Below, piece after piece: positions 34,085 to 46,605 of a stretch of 64,000 nucleotides of DNA. Source of the DNA: Nymphaea colorata (lineage: Eukaryota > Streptophyta > Magnoliopsida > Nymphaeales > Nymphaeaceae); assembly GCF_008831285.2 (NCBI RefSeq), contig NC_045145.1:24924802-24988801 (forward strand), in the 5' to 3' direction. Made by a program: the position numbers and the translations under genes. A model generated the notes under the pieces. That model ran no database searches, was not told the origin of the DNA, and was given only the letters and a program-made list of their open reading frames with translations. Every line of letters starts with the position of its first letter. The stretch's first letter is position 1.

Positions 34085-36583
34085 GAAGTTCAATTGACAA
34101 CTTTGATTTGGGATTTGAAATTCCAACATCTCTTTCTGTGATTGGAATGGAGTTTCATGCGGTCATGGTTCACAAATTGTAGTTGCTCTGAACCTCCCTG
34201 AAAAGGCACTTGAAGGTACTATCTCACCATACATCAGCAATCTCTCCTTCTTACAGGTTCTTGATCTCTCGAACGGCAGTTTCCATGGTCACCTTCTCAT
34301 TGATTTTAGTCGTCTCCCTCAGTTAAAAAATCTCTCTACAAGAAAAAACAATTTTGAGGGGTTGATCCCACAAACAGTGAGCCATTGTCGAGGTCTCCAA
34401 ATACTGTCACTATGAGAAAACCATTTCTACGGAAGCATCCCACAGTTTCTAGGCATTTTGTCGAACTCAAGCTCTTAAGCATTGGTGGTAATAGGCTCAC
34501 TGGCACTATTCCAGTTGCTTTGGCTAATCTCACAAAACTGGAGTGGTTTAGTATTGGTCAAAGTCAGATACAGGGGCACATTCCTCCTGAGTTGGGAAGC
34601 CTAACCCACTTGATGGTCTTTAACATGCAAATGAACAATCTCACTGGTACACTGCCTGAGAGCTTGTTTAACCTATCCGCCCTTTGGGATTTGAGTTTCA
34701 CAACAAATCAACTAACAGGGCATCTCCCAAAAGATGCTTGCCGCTTCCTACCCAATCTCGAACAACTCTATATGGGTGCAAAAAATTTTGATGGCCCTCA
34801 CCCGACTTCTCTTTCAAATGCTACAAGACTTCAAGTTCTTACTGCAGAAAGAAATAAATTTAGTGGTCCGACATCATTAGAACTAGGTAGTCTATCACAA
34901 CTCACATACCTTAACCTTGGGAAAAATATGTTGACCAATGTCCCTGGCAACCTTGAGCTCTCCATTCTCACATCCTTCACCAGGTGTCGGATGCTAGAGG
35001 AAGTTTATCTATCAAAAAACCTTTTGAGTGGCATTCTTCCTACCTCTGTTGGAAACTTGACAACCACCTTGTCGAAATTTGACCTTTCCTCTAATCAGAT
35101 TGAAGGTACTATCCCATTAGCCCTAGCCAACTTGACCAAGTTAATTGCCTTAGGTTTGAGTTCCAACAAAATAAAAGGGCACCTTCCACCAAATATAGGA
35201 CAAATGCACACCTTACAGGTGTTGTTTCTTTACGACAATGCATTAGAAGGCCCAATCCCACTATCAGTCTACCAGTTGGTCCGCAAGTATACTTCTAATA
35301 TTAGACACAACATGCTAATTGGGTCAATTTCAAGCTCTATAAACAATCTCACTAGTTTGCAAAGGCTGTATCTAAGCACAAACAGATTGTCATCAACACT
35401 ACCGCCTGGTCTTTGTGAGTTGAAGGACTTGTGGGAGTTATACTTGCAGGACAACTCCTTCACTGGTCACCTGCCTTTGGGTCTCGGGTTTTACCATGAT
35501 GAACCACATGGATATCTCTGCAAACAAGCTGAGTGGAGAGTTTCCTGCATCATTATCAAAGCTCCAAATGCTAGAGTTTTTGAATCTCTCTCGTAACACA
35601 TTTGATGGTCACATTCCTGAACAACTTGATCACATGCTAAACCTTGACACTATTGACCTTTCCCATAACATGCTTTCCGGTGAGATACCAAAATCATTGG
35701 AGGAATCTCAACACATCCAGGTCTTGGACTTGTCCTTCAATCTATTGGAAGGAGAGATTCCAAGTGGTGGAAAGTTTGCAAACCTTTCTGCCGAGTCATT
35801 CCTAGGGAACTATGCACTATGTGGAGTTCCAAAATTCCATGTCCCATTGTGCTTAGACAAAACAGAGAGACAAAGTAAGAGCAATGCGGCTAAAGTCATT
35901 GCCGCTTGTGCAATTGGAGGCTCAGCACTTTTGTTCATTGTCTGCCCACTCATTGGTATCTCATGCTATCAAAAGAGGGGGTTGTCGAAGCGTCCTGACG
36001 ACCTTGAAAGATTACAAGGAATTACACTCCCAGTGATTTCTTACCGAGAGCTATTGCATGCAATGAGCAATTTCAGTGATGCAACTTTCTTGGGAGTGGA
36101 AGCTTTGGCTCAGTGTATAAAGGAATTCTAGCAGATGGAACAACAGTGGCTGTTAAGGTCCTTAACAAAAATTTGTTATTTGAAGGCGCATCTAAAAGTT
36201 TTGATATCGAGTGTACTATCATGCACCAAATCAGGCACCGAAACCTCGTTAAAGTCATTATGTCTTGCTCTATTGGAGATTTCAAGGCTTTAGTTCTCCA
36301 ATACATTCCCTTGGGAGCCTAGAAGTATGTCTACATTCTGGTGGCCATCACTTGAATCTCTTTCAGAGATTGGATATCATGATTGATGTGGCTTGTGCTC
36401 TACAATATCTTCACCACGGTTCCTCGGAGACTATAGTTTATTGTGATCTGAAGCCATGTAATGTGCTTCTAGATGAGAACGTGACAGCATACATCAGCGA
36501 TTTTGGCATTGCAAAGATTCTAGTTGGTCTGAATTCTTCTACTCTTACAGCCACTCTCAGAACCACCGGATACATTGCACCTG
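34085..36583 (+). pseudogene. LRR receptor-like kinase (LRR-XII type) pseudogene 1, exon 1 only
   Basis: A plasma-membrane receptor of the Xa21/EFR class, which senses microbial patterns. The reading starts inside the LRR N-terminal cap (NISFCDWNGVSCGHG, about 34111) and has about 20 LRRs (NLTKLEWFSIGQSQIQGHIP and so on), a membrane segment (VIAACAIGGSALLFIVCPLI, about 35890) and a kinase with glycine loop, VAVKV, a non-RD catalytic loop VYCDLKPCNVLLDE and intact DFG (SDFGIAKI). Lesions: signal peptide absent, TGA at 34413-34415, 1-nt deletion near 34450, shifts near 35490 and 36075, and a 1-nt deletion producing TAG at 36320-36322. The exon ends at 36583 before GTACGT, but exon 2 is not found downstream. 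This copy is therefore dead. Confidence 0.93.
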
Positions 36584-36858
36584 GTACGTACTATCTCTTA
36601 TATTTTTGTCTTTTTATGAATTTTGTGTCTCTCGAGGTGTGAGTATAATTGCCTGAATCGTTTCTTGAGTCAACCTAGCCTGGCTTTGAGTTCTTAAATG
36701 TGTGTGCGCATTTGTGAATGCACACTCTTTCGCTTCAATAATTCCCTCATAGAGAAAGTGGAAGAGAAGTTGGGATCGCATGGGAGCGGCTGGAGAGGTG
36801 ATGAGGTGAGATAAAGAGAGACAAAGAGAGAGTGGGTGGGTTTGCCAGTCCTAGTCGA

Positions 36859-36869
<11 letters not shown>

Positions 36870-36953
<84 letters not shown>
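36870..36953. repeat. (CT)n(TA)n microsatellite
   Basis: A CT run followed by a long TA run, located in the broken RLK1 intron. The left arm of the palindrome at 46476 is seen just before it (36825-36865) but the right arm is not. Confidence 0.9.
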
Positions 36954-36954
<1 letters not shown>

Positions 36955-36957
<3 letters not shown>

Positions 36958-37440
36958 TATTCATTTATTTATTTATAAGAATTACATGTAAATTTTAGAA
37001 AATTTTACTTGTTTTATATAAAAATTCTCAAAAATAATATTTTGGACCTCGACAAGATTTCTGGCTCAGCCCCGTTTAGCTTGATGAATATGCTTAGCAA
37101 CAAGACAAGAGATCAATCTATCTTTTCCCCAAGTTTCATCTTGACTTGCTCATCTGAGATCTCTGGACATACCAAAGCCCCTTTTTTGCTGCGATTAGAA
37201 AGTGGAAGTATCAAGATTAATCTTGCTTTCTTTTTGCAATTGTATCTAGGGCGGTGTTAGGAAGTTTTCATTGCAAGGGTCGAACTTTCAAAATTTTAAC
37301 GAAAGTTGAGATATAATTTTTCATATTTTTTAATATTGGTTAATTTAAAAATTTTAAAATTTACATATAAAATTTTGGTTTTTATTATTTTTATATTTTC
37401 TAAACAAGAACACATAATAGAGAGTATTTTGATCAACACG
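36955..37440. repeat. Array unit 1, segment c (paired with 55600-56022)
   Basis: Includes a truncated CAGGGG-family MITE (36965-37080: attacatgtaaattttagaaaa, gttttatataaaaattct), the stretch ctgagatctctggacatacc, and the end caagaacacataatagagag. It matches 55600-56022 in the same orientation, up to the assembly gap. Confidence 0.85.
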
Positions 37441-37540
37441 TGATGGACTGGCCATTGCATGCATTGTTGTTAAGGCATATCATTCATATCGAAGTAAAAC
37501 CGTCTGAAATCCAAGATCCACAATAAGGAAAACAAAGGGG

Positions 37541-37867
37541 ATGAAGGGGATTAGTTCGGTGGTCCCTCTGTACCCACTCTTTGCAGAGAGCGTGTCCAAC
37601 TCCACACATGGTTCCACGGGACCAGAGTGCCATGTGACTATGATTCCCTTTTCCTTTGTTCGTTGGTACCGACAAACCTTTTTCGCGCAACTCGGAGAGT
37701 TGTCCCCTAAGCGACAAGAAAAACAGTGGCGAACAGGCATTCCCAACTCAAACCAACCCTCTTTCGATATTCAACTCGGATCGGTGTACCGACTCGGTCT
37801 TAAACAGTATAAAACCGAGTCTATCAAGTGCATAACTCGTTGGTCGGATGGTAGTGATTCCAAGTAG
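37541..37867 (+). other. Unrecognised 108-codon open frame in a GC-richer pocket
   Basis: ATG at 37541, stop TAG at 37865-37867. The translation starts MKGISSVVPLYPLFAESVSN and contains WYRQTFFAQLGELSPKRQ; no family motif is recognised. The minus strand of the same stretch is also open. The region is clearly less AT-rich than its surroundings and lies upstream of a leader-like sequence (37930-38077). It could be a promoter or captured exon rather than a gene. No match is seen elsewhere in the window. Confidence 0.25.
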
Positions 37868-38077
37868 CTCAGAACTTCCTTTTATTATCTAGACATGTCC
37901 AGGAAACATTTCCTGCCCTAAATTGAACAGACCCATTGAACGAGGTAGATCTCTCTGTTGGCCTCTAAAATTGCAATCTCTCTCTCTCTCTCCATATATA
38001 TATATATATATATATACTCTCTCTCCATCTCTATAATCGAAAGAAGCAAACTCCCAATCCCAAATTGTAAACTGAAG

Positions 38078-38140
38078 ATGAAAATACACACTTTGTTCAA
38101 AAAAGCAGTGGAAAAGGACACTAGTGTCATAACTGAGGAG
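38078..38140 (+). other. Candidate first exon of an unknown gene fragment
   Basis: A CT-rich leader-like stretch (37979-38030) precedes ATG at 38078, reading MKIHTLFKKAVEKDTSVITE, ending at GAG followed by a good donor GTAAGC (38141). The next acceptor-like site (cccttttgcag, about 38350) leads into a frame that stops within a few codons. No family is recognised. Confidence 0.22.
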
Positions 38141-38384
38141 GTAAGCAGGCAGCAGGGTCAGGCCATGCCGTACCAAGAATCCGATCCAAGACTCGACCCA
38201 CTCGAGCTCACTGCGGAGCCAACTACTCGGCGAGGTTGGTAGAGAATGAGATGCACCCATCGACGTCCACTCTCACCAAGCCAGTCTTTTTCACCTCAGG
38301 GTAATGCTCTCACTATTTTTCACCTTGCATGTCGATCCATCCCTTTTGCAGTACAAATGGTTGATGCTATGAGAGGAGTTCCCT

Positions 38385-39360
38385 TTAGTGCTGACTGAGA
38401 ATGCAATCAAACCCTTGGGGCCCTGTATCAGGGGTGGCTTGGATTATGATTTCATTTCTCATTCTTTTGTATACTCTCTTCTGCTTCTTCCTACATCATT
38501 CGTACTGTTTCCATTGTCGCAAATCGAAAGACTAAACCTGTACCAGGGCTTTCTGTGTTGTGGGGGTCTCTCTTACAGAATATGTTTGGATATTGTTTTT
38601 CTCCTCGGATGAACTTGTGTTCTTCATCGTTGCCCTTGTCATCTCAAACTTGGGAACAACTAGGCTCATATATAGGAGACAAAAGTTATGAAGTTTTGCA
38701 TTTGAACATTTCAATCAGTCTTTGACATTTGAAAACTTTGGTCAATAAATTGGTTGTGGCTTGCAAAAGAAAAAAATAAAAGAAAAGAAATTCTGGAAAT
38801 TTCTCCAAATCCATGGAAAAGTCGAAATTTTCATCTTTTTCCTGCATTCTTAGGTTTTCCAAACGTCACATTATTAGCAAGTGTTAAAAATTTTGGTTTT
38901 TTGAAAGTTTAGTAAGTAAAAAGTTTAATAATTATATTTTTCTGCCATAACAATGACTGAAATTCCAAATTGATGGGATTCCTTGAAACTTTTGGTGGCC
39001 TATCAAATCAGAGTTTTAGAATTAGTGTCTTAGCTTTTCTTATCACTTTCAAACAACTCCCTATATTACTTGAAGCAGTGAAATCTTTCTTCCGTAGTGA
39101 AATAAAATGTGATCAGATTGGAGCTTTCAATCATCAAATTTCAAGGTCATGTACATTTCACATCATCCAGACTTTGCATATGACATCTAACAATAAGAGA
39201 TGGCATGAATAAATATGAAATTCTTAATGACTTCTGTCAAATTTTTGTTCCTTTCTTCGACTGTTCAAATTTACATGCTTTGACCAAGGTTGATCAGTTG
39301 ATTACTAAGCCAAATAAGAGGTGAAACAGGATTTATCAAAAAGAACTAAACATTCAACAG
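38385..39360. repeat. Array unit 1, segment d (paired, inverted, with 56123-56805)
   Basis: The reverse complement of 56123-56805 runs through the same landmarks: gactgNgaatgcNatcaa, ggcttggattatgatttcat, ctgtaccagggctt, gctccaatctgatcacattt and gataaatcctgtttcac. No conserved frame is apparent. Confidence 0.85.
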
Positions 39361-39649
39361 CCTCTGCCAGGAGTTCATCGAAAATTTATAATCTGCTATT
39401 TTTTAAATACAAAATCTGCCCTATATACACACACACACACACACACGTACATACACACATTTACATATATGATAGAGTTTTTAATTTTGATTATCTACCA
39501 AAGTTTCTTATTAGCTATCTCTGTTGCATGACACGTGCATGCCAGTAGGGAATAATTTGAGGAGTTTGTATCTTTTGTTATTGATTGTCTTTCTGGAGTC
39601 CTGGGATTGGAGTTAAAATACATCTTGAACTATATATGTTTTTTGGGAT

Positions 39650-40010
39650 ATTCACTTATCCATATTCAAATTCTGATTTGAATACAAACAATGGATCTAA
39701 AATTCAATATCACAATCTGAATTCCAAATTTGATTCAATTCTGGCTGATTTTCAAAATGTAACAGCATTTGAATATAAGATTTTTATTTAAAATTAATTC
39801 CAATCCATTTCTGAACCTAAACCCGAATCTAGTTGGATATATATGTACATCCAAATCTGAATCAGGATGTAGTCAGATGTTGTTTCTTAAACCCTAACCC
39901 AATCCAATTTCTTAATTGGATGTTAAATTTTTTAACATATCCGACATTTTTTCAACTGGTTTGGTTGGATATCCAATTAAAATCAGATATATTGACAACC
40001 TAATTTGAGC
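39650..40010. mobile_element. hAT-like element end, degraded
   Basis: The stretch from about 39850 (catccaaatctgaatcagga, gatgttgtttcttaaaccct, tggatatccaattaaaatcaga) to tattgacaacctaa resembles 62150-62326, the right end of the element at 59251-62326. The left part has the same gattcNaattctga texture. Confidence 0.5.
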
Positions 40011-40221
40011 AGAATTGGCTCTATATGACCTTTCAGCTATGATGACCATATCCATTCAATGACAAATTTTAAAGTTCTCTTTGTTGGACTTTCACAGGTT
40101 ATTTTTTTATTTTAGTTCTCCATGCTTTCTAACTTAATTTTGTTTAGCACTCAAAATAATCTTATTTGATTATTTTATGGGAACGATAATGGCCAAAGAT
40201 ATGTGAGATGGTGATAGCAGC

Positions 40222-40290
40222 CACTACAAGAAAACCCCTTACCTCTGATGGGGCTTTTTCTCACCACCAACAGATCTAGGTGAAGCTATG
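40222..40290 (+). mobile_element. CACTA element terminal fragment
   Basis: CACTACAAGAAAACCCCTTA at 40222 is a near-consensus CACTA terminal repeat. It breaks off at the beginning of array unit 2 (about 40290). No partner end is found. Confidence 0.65.
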
Positions 40291-40339
40291 TACATCATAA
40301 GTTGCCTCGGCATATGTTTATATCTTATGTTGATGTTGG

Positions 40340-40510
40340 GTCCGTTTGACAACAATAATAGTATGTAACTGTTTCATACATTTGTCCCAAATATTAGGTA
40401 GATTTATGTAATATTAGGTTATAACATTCCATGAATCTACCTTAAATATTATGGCAGATATATATAACAATAATATCCTGTTGTGATTAGCAGACGACCC
40501 CTAATTCCTG
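40340..40510. mobile_element. MITE, copy of 29397-29575
   Basis: gggtccgtttgacaacaataatagtatgtaac on the left is mirrored by cctgttgtgattagcagacgacccc on the right. Confidence 0.6.
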
Positions 40511-42639
40511 CTTTGTTCCTAGAGCTTCTACCATGCATCTTTGATCATGGACCCTTTCACTAGGATAATATGTTTAAGATGCTTATGTGAAGACATTTAA
40601 ATGATATTTTGATTTTTTTTTTTTTGTTGGAGCTAGATGTTGGTGGTTGTTGGCATGCATCAGCTACGTATCTTCCACAGGTATATATGACTGTGATATT
40701 TTTACAGTCTTATGTGAAATAATTGCTTATTCGTGTGCTTTAACTTATGGATTCTGGATTTTTGTCATTTCAGCAACATAGGGATCCAAATACTAGAATC
40801 TGTATGTGATGGTCAGATCAACTCAGTGACTAATTATCATCTATAATCAGTATGACCAATCACCAGGTTTGATTACTCGCTTGAAGCAAGATATGAGCAT
40901 CAGAAATATATGTATATCTTGAAGCAAGATATGAGCATCAGAAATATATGTATATCATACTAATTGTGTGATTGATATACTCATGTACAGGCCTTAATGT
41001 GACAAACAACATTTAGGAAGCACTTTGATAAAATTGAAATCCATTTAATTGATTAAAACATCAATAAAATATGTTACGAAACATTTCCAAAAGAAAGCTC
41101 ATTAAGTTCATGTTCTTTTGTTGCTATGATTTTTGATTGTTTGTTTTTTGGCTTTTGCCTAAATCATTAAGCTATGTTAATGCTTTGAGGTATGATACCA
41201 GTGACTATTACAATTCCATAATATCTAACAAGAAATTGTATATCAAGCCAAAATTGTTAGTAGTAATTTAGACAGATCCACAGTTACAACACACATCACA
41301 GACGGAGGCAGGGGCGCCGGCAGGGCCTTGGCCCCCAACCATCAAATTTTAAAAAATTCAAACATTGAAATTTCATAAATTTAAGTTTAACGTATATAAA
41401 AAAGTAGAAAAATTTTAGTTTGGTCTATTAAAATTTTGAAACTACATTTCGGTTCTGACATATACATTCTAACATAGAGCACTGATGTGCTTGTGCAAGT
41501 AATGGAGATCTTATTTCTCTTGTGGATTAAATATTTGAGTACTGGTCATGCTATAAGTCACCAAAGAAATGATTGTCAAATAATATGCTTTTTGGCTCCT
41601 TCAGTCTTACATAAAAATTAAGCTCTATTTTTGTGTGTTTTGGTTTGCTTCCTGTTGTGTGTTTTTGAAGGGTTGAGTCAACACCTAACATTTCCATGAA
41701 TTTGACAAATATCTTAAGAATTAGACCGATAATTAAGGCCAACACACATAGTTGTCATATTTTACAACTCACCTACCAGGGGTCTCCCAAGCATTTCATT
41801 GGATCCTGATTAGATAGATATTCGCCACTATAAGTTCAACTGTCCTTAGGCTCTTTCTTCATAAGTTCGTGTGAATGCTGCAAACTGTAGGGTCCTAGTC
41901 TGTGCAGAAACAATACAAAATAAAAGGACTTGGGTTTCTTTTTCAAAGAAATCAAATGTGGGTGGGTCCGGTAATGGATCCGAAATTTCATTGCGCGTGA
42001 AAAAAAATTAAGGAAGACGCTCTTTCTTTCCAAACTGAAGGACAATATGTCTGATTATTTCAAAGAAATCAAATGTGGGTGGGTCCAGCAATGTATGGCT
42101 AATTACGTGGATGAGTCTTTTTCTTGGTCTTGCCAGTATCTTATTTCCCTTTACCCCTTTCCTACTCTATTCAATTTCAACCAAAGTTGTGAATTGTCAA
42201 CTTTTTTTTATATATATCCATAAATAGGTTTCTACCATAATCACGAATATTTGTTTTTGCTTTTTAAACAGGGAGGTCTGTCGATCGTATAATACAGTGA
42301 GCATGAAAAATAAAAAGCAAAAAATGCAAAAAAATAAGGTAAGTTTGTAAAAAATTGAAAAAATTGAAAAAAATATGAAAAAGACAGGAAAAACACGTTT
42401 TTTTGTTTTCACATTCTTTTCAAAATAATTATCTTTTTGCCGTTTTATTCAGTGGACTTATTTTTCATGTTTTAGCACAGCTTTTTCAAAAAAAAAATGT
42501 GTTTGTTATCATTATATTTACTACCTAATTTTGGTTGTCATCTCTCACAACCTATCTGTAAGTGGTGGTTCTCATCGGTCATGAAAATGTTTGCAACTGC
42601 TAGATTGCTTGATTAGTGCAATATTATTGGCTTGAATTG

Positions 42640-43040
42640 GCCAGCTAAGTCACACGGGTGGGGGTACGATACGGGTGCGGATATGGGGATACAGGTGTGG
42701 ACACAGCAATTTTCATAATTCTGAGATACGTGGATTCAGTAAATATAATATTCTCAAAAATTATAAATTGAAAAAAATTATAAATTAATAGTTCACTCTT
42801 AAAGTTACAAGCAAAACATTGTTTATCAGAAAACATTGTTTATCAATATTATCATTATAGTTATCTATTAGAAAAACAGAAAAAAACCACAAGAAGCAAG
42901 GGAGAAGAGCTCAACCTAACTTAAAATCTGGTTTTCATTGTGGTTCGGATCGGGTCTGATCAAGAGCCAATCCAAAACGTATCCATGCGGTATCCATGTC
43001 CGTATCTCTGTATCCCCGTATCGACACGGATACGACATAT
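42640..43040. other. Inverted-end insert specific to unit 2
   Basis: The stretch gccagctaagtcacacgggtgggggtacgatacgg on the left is mirrored by ccgtatcgacacggatac and tctgtgtgacttagttggcc on the right. It marks an approximately 400-bp element with inverted ends that splits sequence contiguous in unit 1 near 31855. Probably a MITE; no coding capacity. Confidence 0.6.
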
Positions 43041-46000
43041 CTGTGTGACTTAGTTGGCCCGTTGCTTCAAGTCTTCACCACGTCAATTTGATCCAGTCCA
43101 CCTTTTTTAAAAAAAGTTGTTTTTAATTAGTTTTTTATACTGTTTATTTATTTTTCAAAAAAATATATTTTTTCATATTTTATGCTGATTCACAAAGAAG
43201 TCGTTTAAATCACCGGATCGGCCGACAACACGGAAGTTGCTAGGCAACTTCATCCACTGGTTTGAGAAGCGGATTTTCACAATGTTGTCATCTGACCATG
43301 ATGGCTATTTTGAGTCAATGGACGTTCATAAAGCACGAATTGGTCATGGTCTGGCTGCAACGTTGGAAAAATCAGCATTTGAAATGAGCGGATGGAATTG
43401 CTTCCATTTGCTGGTTGTTAATCAGCGCAAAATGTGAAAATTATATTCTTTTGAAAAATAAATAAACAACCAGCACATGGAAGCAATTAGTCACACAAAA
43501 GAAGGCCAAGAAAAAGCCTCGTTGATGTAACAATTAGTCGTGCGGCTGGATTTGGAAGTGTGAAGCAGTATGTTCCAAAGCAGTAGACCTGAGTCTTCTT
43601 CAAATTGTAAAGAAATACACAAATTTTCTATAAGTGAATCCACACATAAATTAAAGTCCTAGCTTCTTCTTCTTTTCGTACATGTTTTGCATAGAAAATT
43701 AGACTGGCATGGCACACACCGGCCGGTCACCTCAGCCACGTGCGTTTCTATTGTGTTTCTCCTCCTTCACCTTGGTTGTGGTTCTCGGCCAAGGGGAGGT
43801 GCCCTCAGCCCTTGTTTCTCTGAGCAACGTGACTGATCAATTTGCATTGTTGTCTTTCAAATCCCATGTCACTAAAGACCCTTATAATGTGTTATCAAAT
43901 TGGAATTTCAACATCTCCTTCTGCAACTGGACAGGAGTGTCATGCGGTCGTGGTCACACAGGGTCGTTGCTCTGAACCTCTCCGAAAAGGCACTCGAAGG
44001 TACTATCTCCCCATACATCAGCAATCTCTCCTTCTTACAGGTTCTTGATCTCTCAAAGGACAGTTTCCATGGTCACCTTTTCGAGCATTTTAGTTGTCTC
44101 TCTCTGTTAGACAATCTTTCTATAAGAAAAAACAATTTTGAGGGGTTGATCCCACAAACACTGAGCCGTTGTCGAGGTCTCCAAATACTGTCAGCACATG
44201 ATAACCAATTCTATGGAAGCATCCCAAAGTTTCTAGGCGGTTTGTCAGAAAGCAAGTGCTTCAACATTCTTGGTAATAGGCTCACCGACACCATTCCAGT
44301 TGCTTTGGCTAATCTCACAAAACTGGAGTGGTTTATTATCGGTCAAAATCAGATACAGGGGAACATTCCTCCTGAGTTGGGAAGCCTAACCGACTTGATG
44401 GCCTTTATCGTGCAAATGAACAATGTCACTGGTACACTGCCTGAGAGCTTGTTTAACCTATCCGCTCTTGAGGATTTGAGTTTCATGTCCAATCAACTAA
44501 CAGGGATCTCCCAAAAGATGCAGGCCGCTTCCTGCCCAATCTCCAATGACTCTATATGGGATTTAGCAATTTTGATGGCCCTTTCCCAGCTTTTCATTCT
44601 AATGCTACAAGACTTCAACTTCTTAGTGCAGAAAGGAGAAAATTTAGTGGTCCAATACCATTAGAATTAGGTAGTCTGTCACAACTCAGGTGCATTTCCC
44701 AATGGAGAAATATGTTGACCAATGTCCCTAGCAACCATGAGCTCTCCATTCTCACATCGTTCACCAACTGTCGACTGCTAGAGGAAATTGTTCTGTCACA
44801 AAACCTTCTGAATTGTACTCTTCCAGCCACTGTTGGAAACCTGACAACCACCTTGTCAAGACTTTACCTTTCCTTTAATCTGATTGAAGGTACTATCCCA
44901 TTGGCCGTAGCCAACTTGACTAAGTTAATTTCCTTATGTTTGAGTTCCAACAAAATAAAAGGGCTCATTCCACCAAATATAGGACAGATGCACAACTTAC
45001 AAGAGTTGTATATTGATAACAATGCATTAGAATGCCCAATCCCGCAATCAATCTACCAATTGGTCCGCATGTATGTGTTTGTTATTGAACGCAACATGCT
45101 AATTGGGTCAATTTCAATCTCTATAAACAATCTCACTAGTTTGCAACAGATGAGTCTACACTCAAACAATTTGTTACCAACACTACTGCCAGGTCTTTGT
45201 GAGTTGAAGGATTTGTTGGAGCTATACTTGCAAGACAACTCTTTCACTGGTCACCTGCCTCTGGATCTCGGGAATTTTTCCATGATGATTGACATGGATA
45301 TCTCTACAAACAAGCTGAGTGGAGAGTTGTCTGCATCATTATCAAAGCTCCAAATGCTAAAGTATTTGAATCTGTCTCAGAACACATTCGATGGTCACAT
45401 TCCTGAACAACTTGATCACATGGCAAACATTGAAGCTATTGACCTTTCCGACAATAAGCTTTCAGGTGAGATACCAAAATCATTGGAGAAACTTCAACAC
45501 ATCAAGGTCTTGGACTTGTCCTTCAATCTATTGGAAGGAGAGATTCCAAGTGGTGGAACGTTTGCAAACCTTTCTGCCGAGTCCTTCGTAGGAAACTATG
45601 CACTATGTTGAGCACCCAAATTCCATGTCCATTGTGTTTAGACAAAAAAGAGAGAGGCAAAGTAAGAACAATGCAGCTAGAGTGATTGCTCCTTGCACAA
45701 TTGGAGGCTCAGCACTTGTGGTCATTGTTTGCACACTCATTGGTATCTCATGCTATAGAAAGAGGGGGGATGCTGAAACATCCTGATGGCATTGAAAGAT
45801 TACGAGGAATTACACTTTTAGTGATTTCTTACATAGAGCTATTGCATGTGACGAGCAACTTCAGTAATGCAAATTTTCTTGGGAATGGAAGCTTTGGTTC
45901 AGTGTACAAAGCAATTCTAGCAGATGGAACTACTGTGGCAGTTAAGGTCTTTAATTTGCTATTTGAGGGTGCATCTAAAAGTTTTGACATCGAGTGCACT

Positions 46001-46475
46001 GTCATCCACCAAATCAGGTTCTGAAACCTTGTTAAAGTCATTACGTCCTGCTCTAGTACAGATTTCAAGGCTTTAGTTCTCCAATACATGCTCCTTGGCA
46101 GCCTAGAAGTCTGTCTACATTCGGGTGACCATCACTTGAATCTCTTACAGAGATTGGATATCATGATTGATGTGGCTTGTGCTGTAGAATATCTTCACCA
46201 TGGTTACTCGGAAACTGTAGTTCATTGTGATCTGAAGGCAAGTAATGTGCTTCTAGATGAGAACATGACAGCATACGTCAGCGATTGTGGCATTGCAAAG
46301 ATTCTAGTTGGTCTGAATTCTTCTACTCATACAGCTACCCTTGAAATCATCGGATACATTGCACCAGGTAGTACTATCTCTTATTCTTTTGTCTTTTTAT
46401 AAATTTTGTGTCTAGAAGAAGTGTGAGTATTTTTGCCTGAAGAGGTGATGAGGTGAGATAAAGAGAGACAAAGAG

Positions 46476-46530
46476 AGAGTGGGTGGGTTTGCCAGTCCTA
46501 ATGGACTCTCTCTTTCCCTCTCTCTCTCTC

Positions 46531-46563
<33 letters not shown>

Positions 46564-46605
46564 GGAAAGAGAGAGTCCATTAGGACTGGCAAACCCACCC
46601 ACTCT
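46476..46605. repeat. Near-perfect 130-bp palindrome
   Basis: The unique part of the left arm (46476-46518, beginning agagtgggtgggtttgcc) is the exact reverse complement of 46563-46605. Between them lie a (TC)6 run, (TA)8 and a (GA)8 run, so only four bases of asymmetry remain in the centre. RLK1 has only the left arm (about 36825-36865). Confidence 0.93.

Larger units (their letters stand above)
29340..36880. repeat. Array unit 1, segment b with RLK (paired with 40290-46530)
   Basis: Direct match to unit 2 through MITE 29397-29570, the sequence near 30060 (cttttgttgctatgac), the MITE at 30317, 31370-31500, 31700-32100, 33420-33560 and the whole RLK to the GA/CT-rich intron start. About 1.3 kb at 32110-33430 is missing in unit 2. 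Part of that stretch is present again at 62345-62880, so unit 2 lost it. Confidence 0.88.
40290..46530. repeat. Array unit 2, segment b with RLK (paired with 29340-36880)
   Basis: Direct duplicate of unit 1 segment b. It lacks the palindrome at 31149 and about 1.3 kb equivalent to 32110-33430, and contains a local 50-bp tandem repeat at 40870-40960 (gaagcaagatatgagcatca twice). Confidence 0.88.

Noticed and set aside
37889-38260. Minus-strand 123-codon frame
   Set aside because: It crosses the (CT)n(TA)n tract and gives Tyr/Ile and Arg/Glu runs; no family recognised.
46476-46605. Palindrome as a microRNA precursor
   Set aside because: The arms are nearly perfect and carry low-complexity GA/CT; without small-RNA data a MITE or fold-back is the simpler reading.
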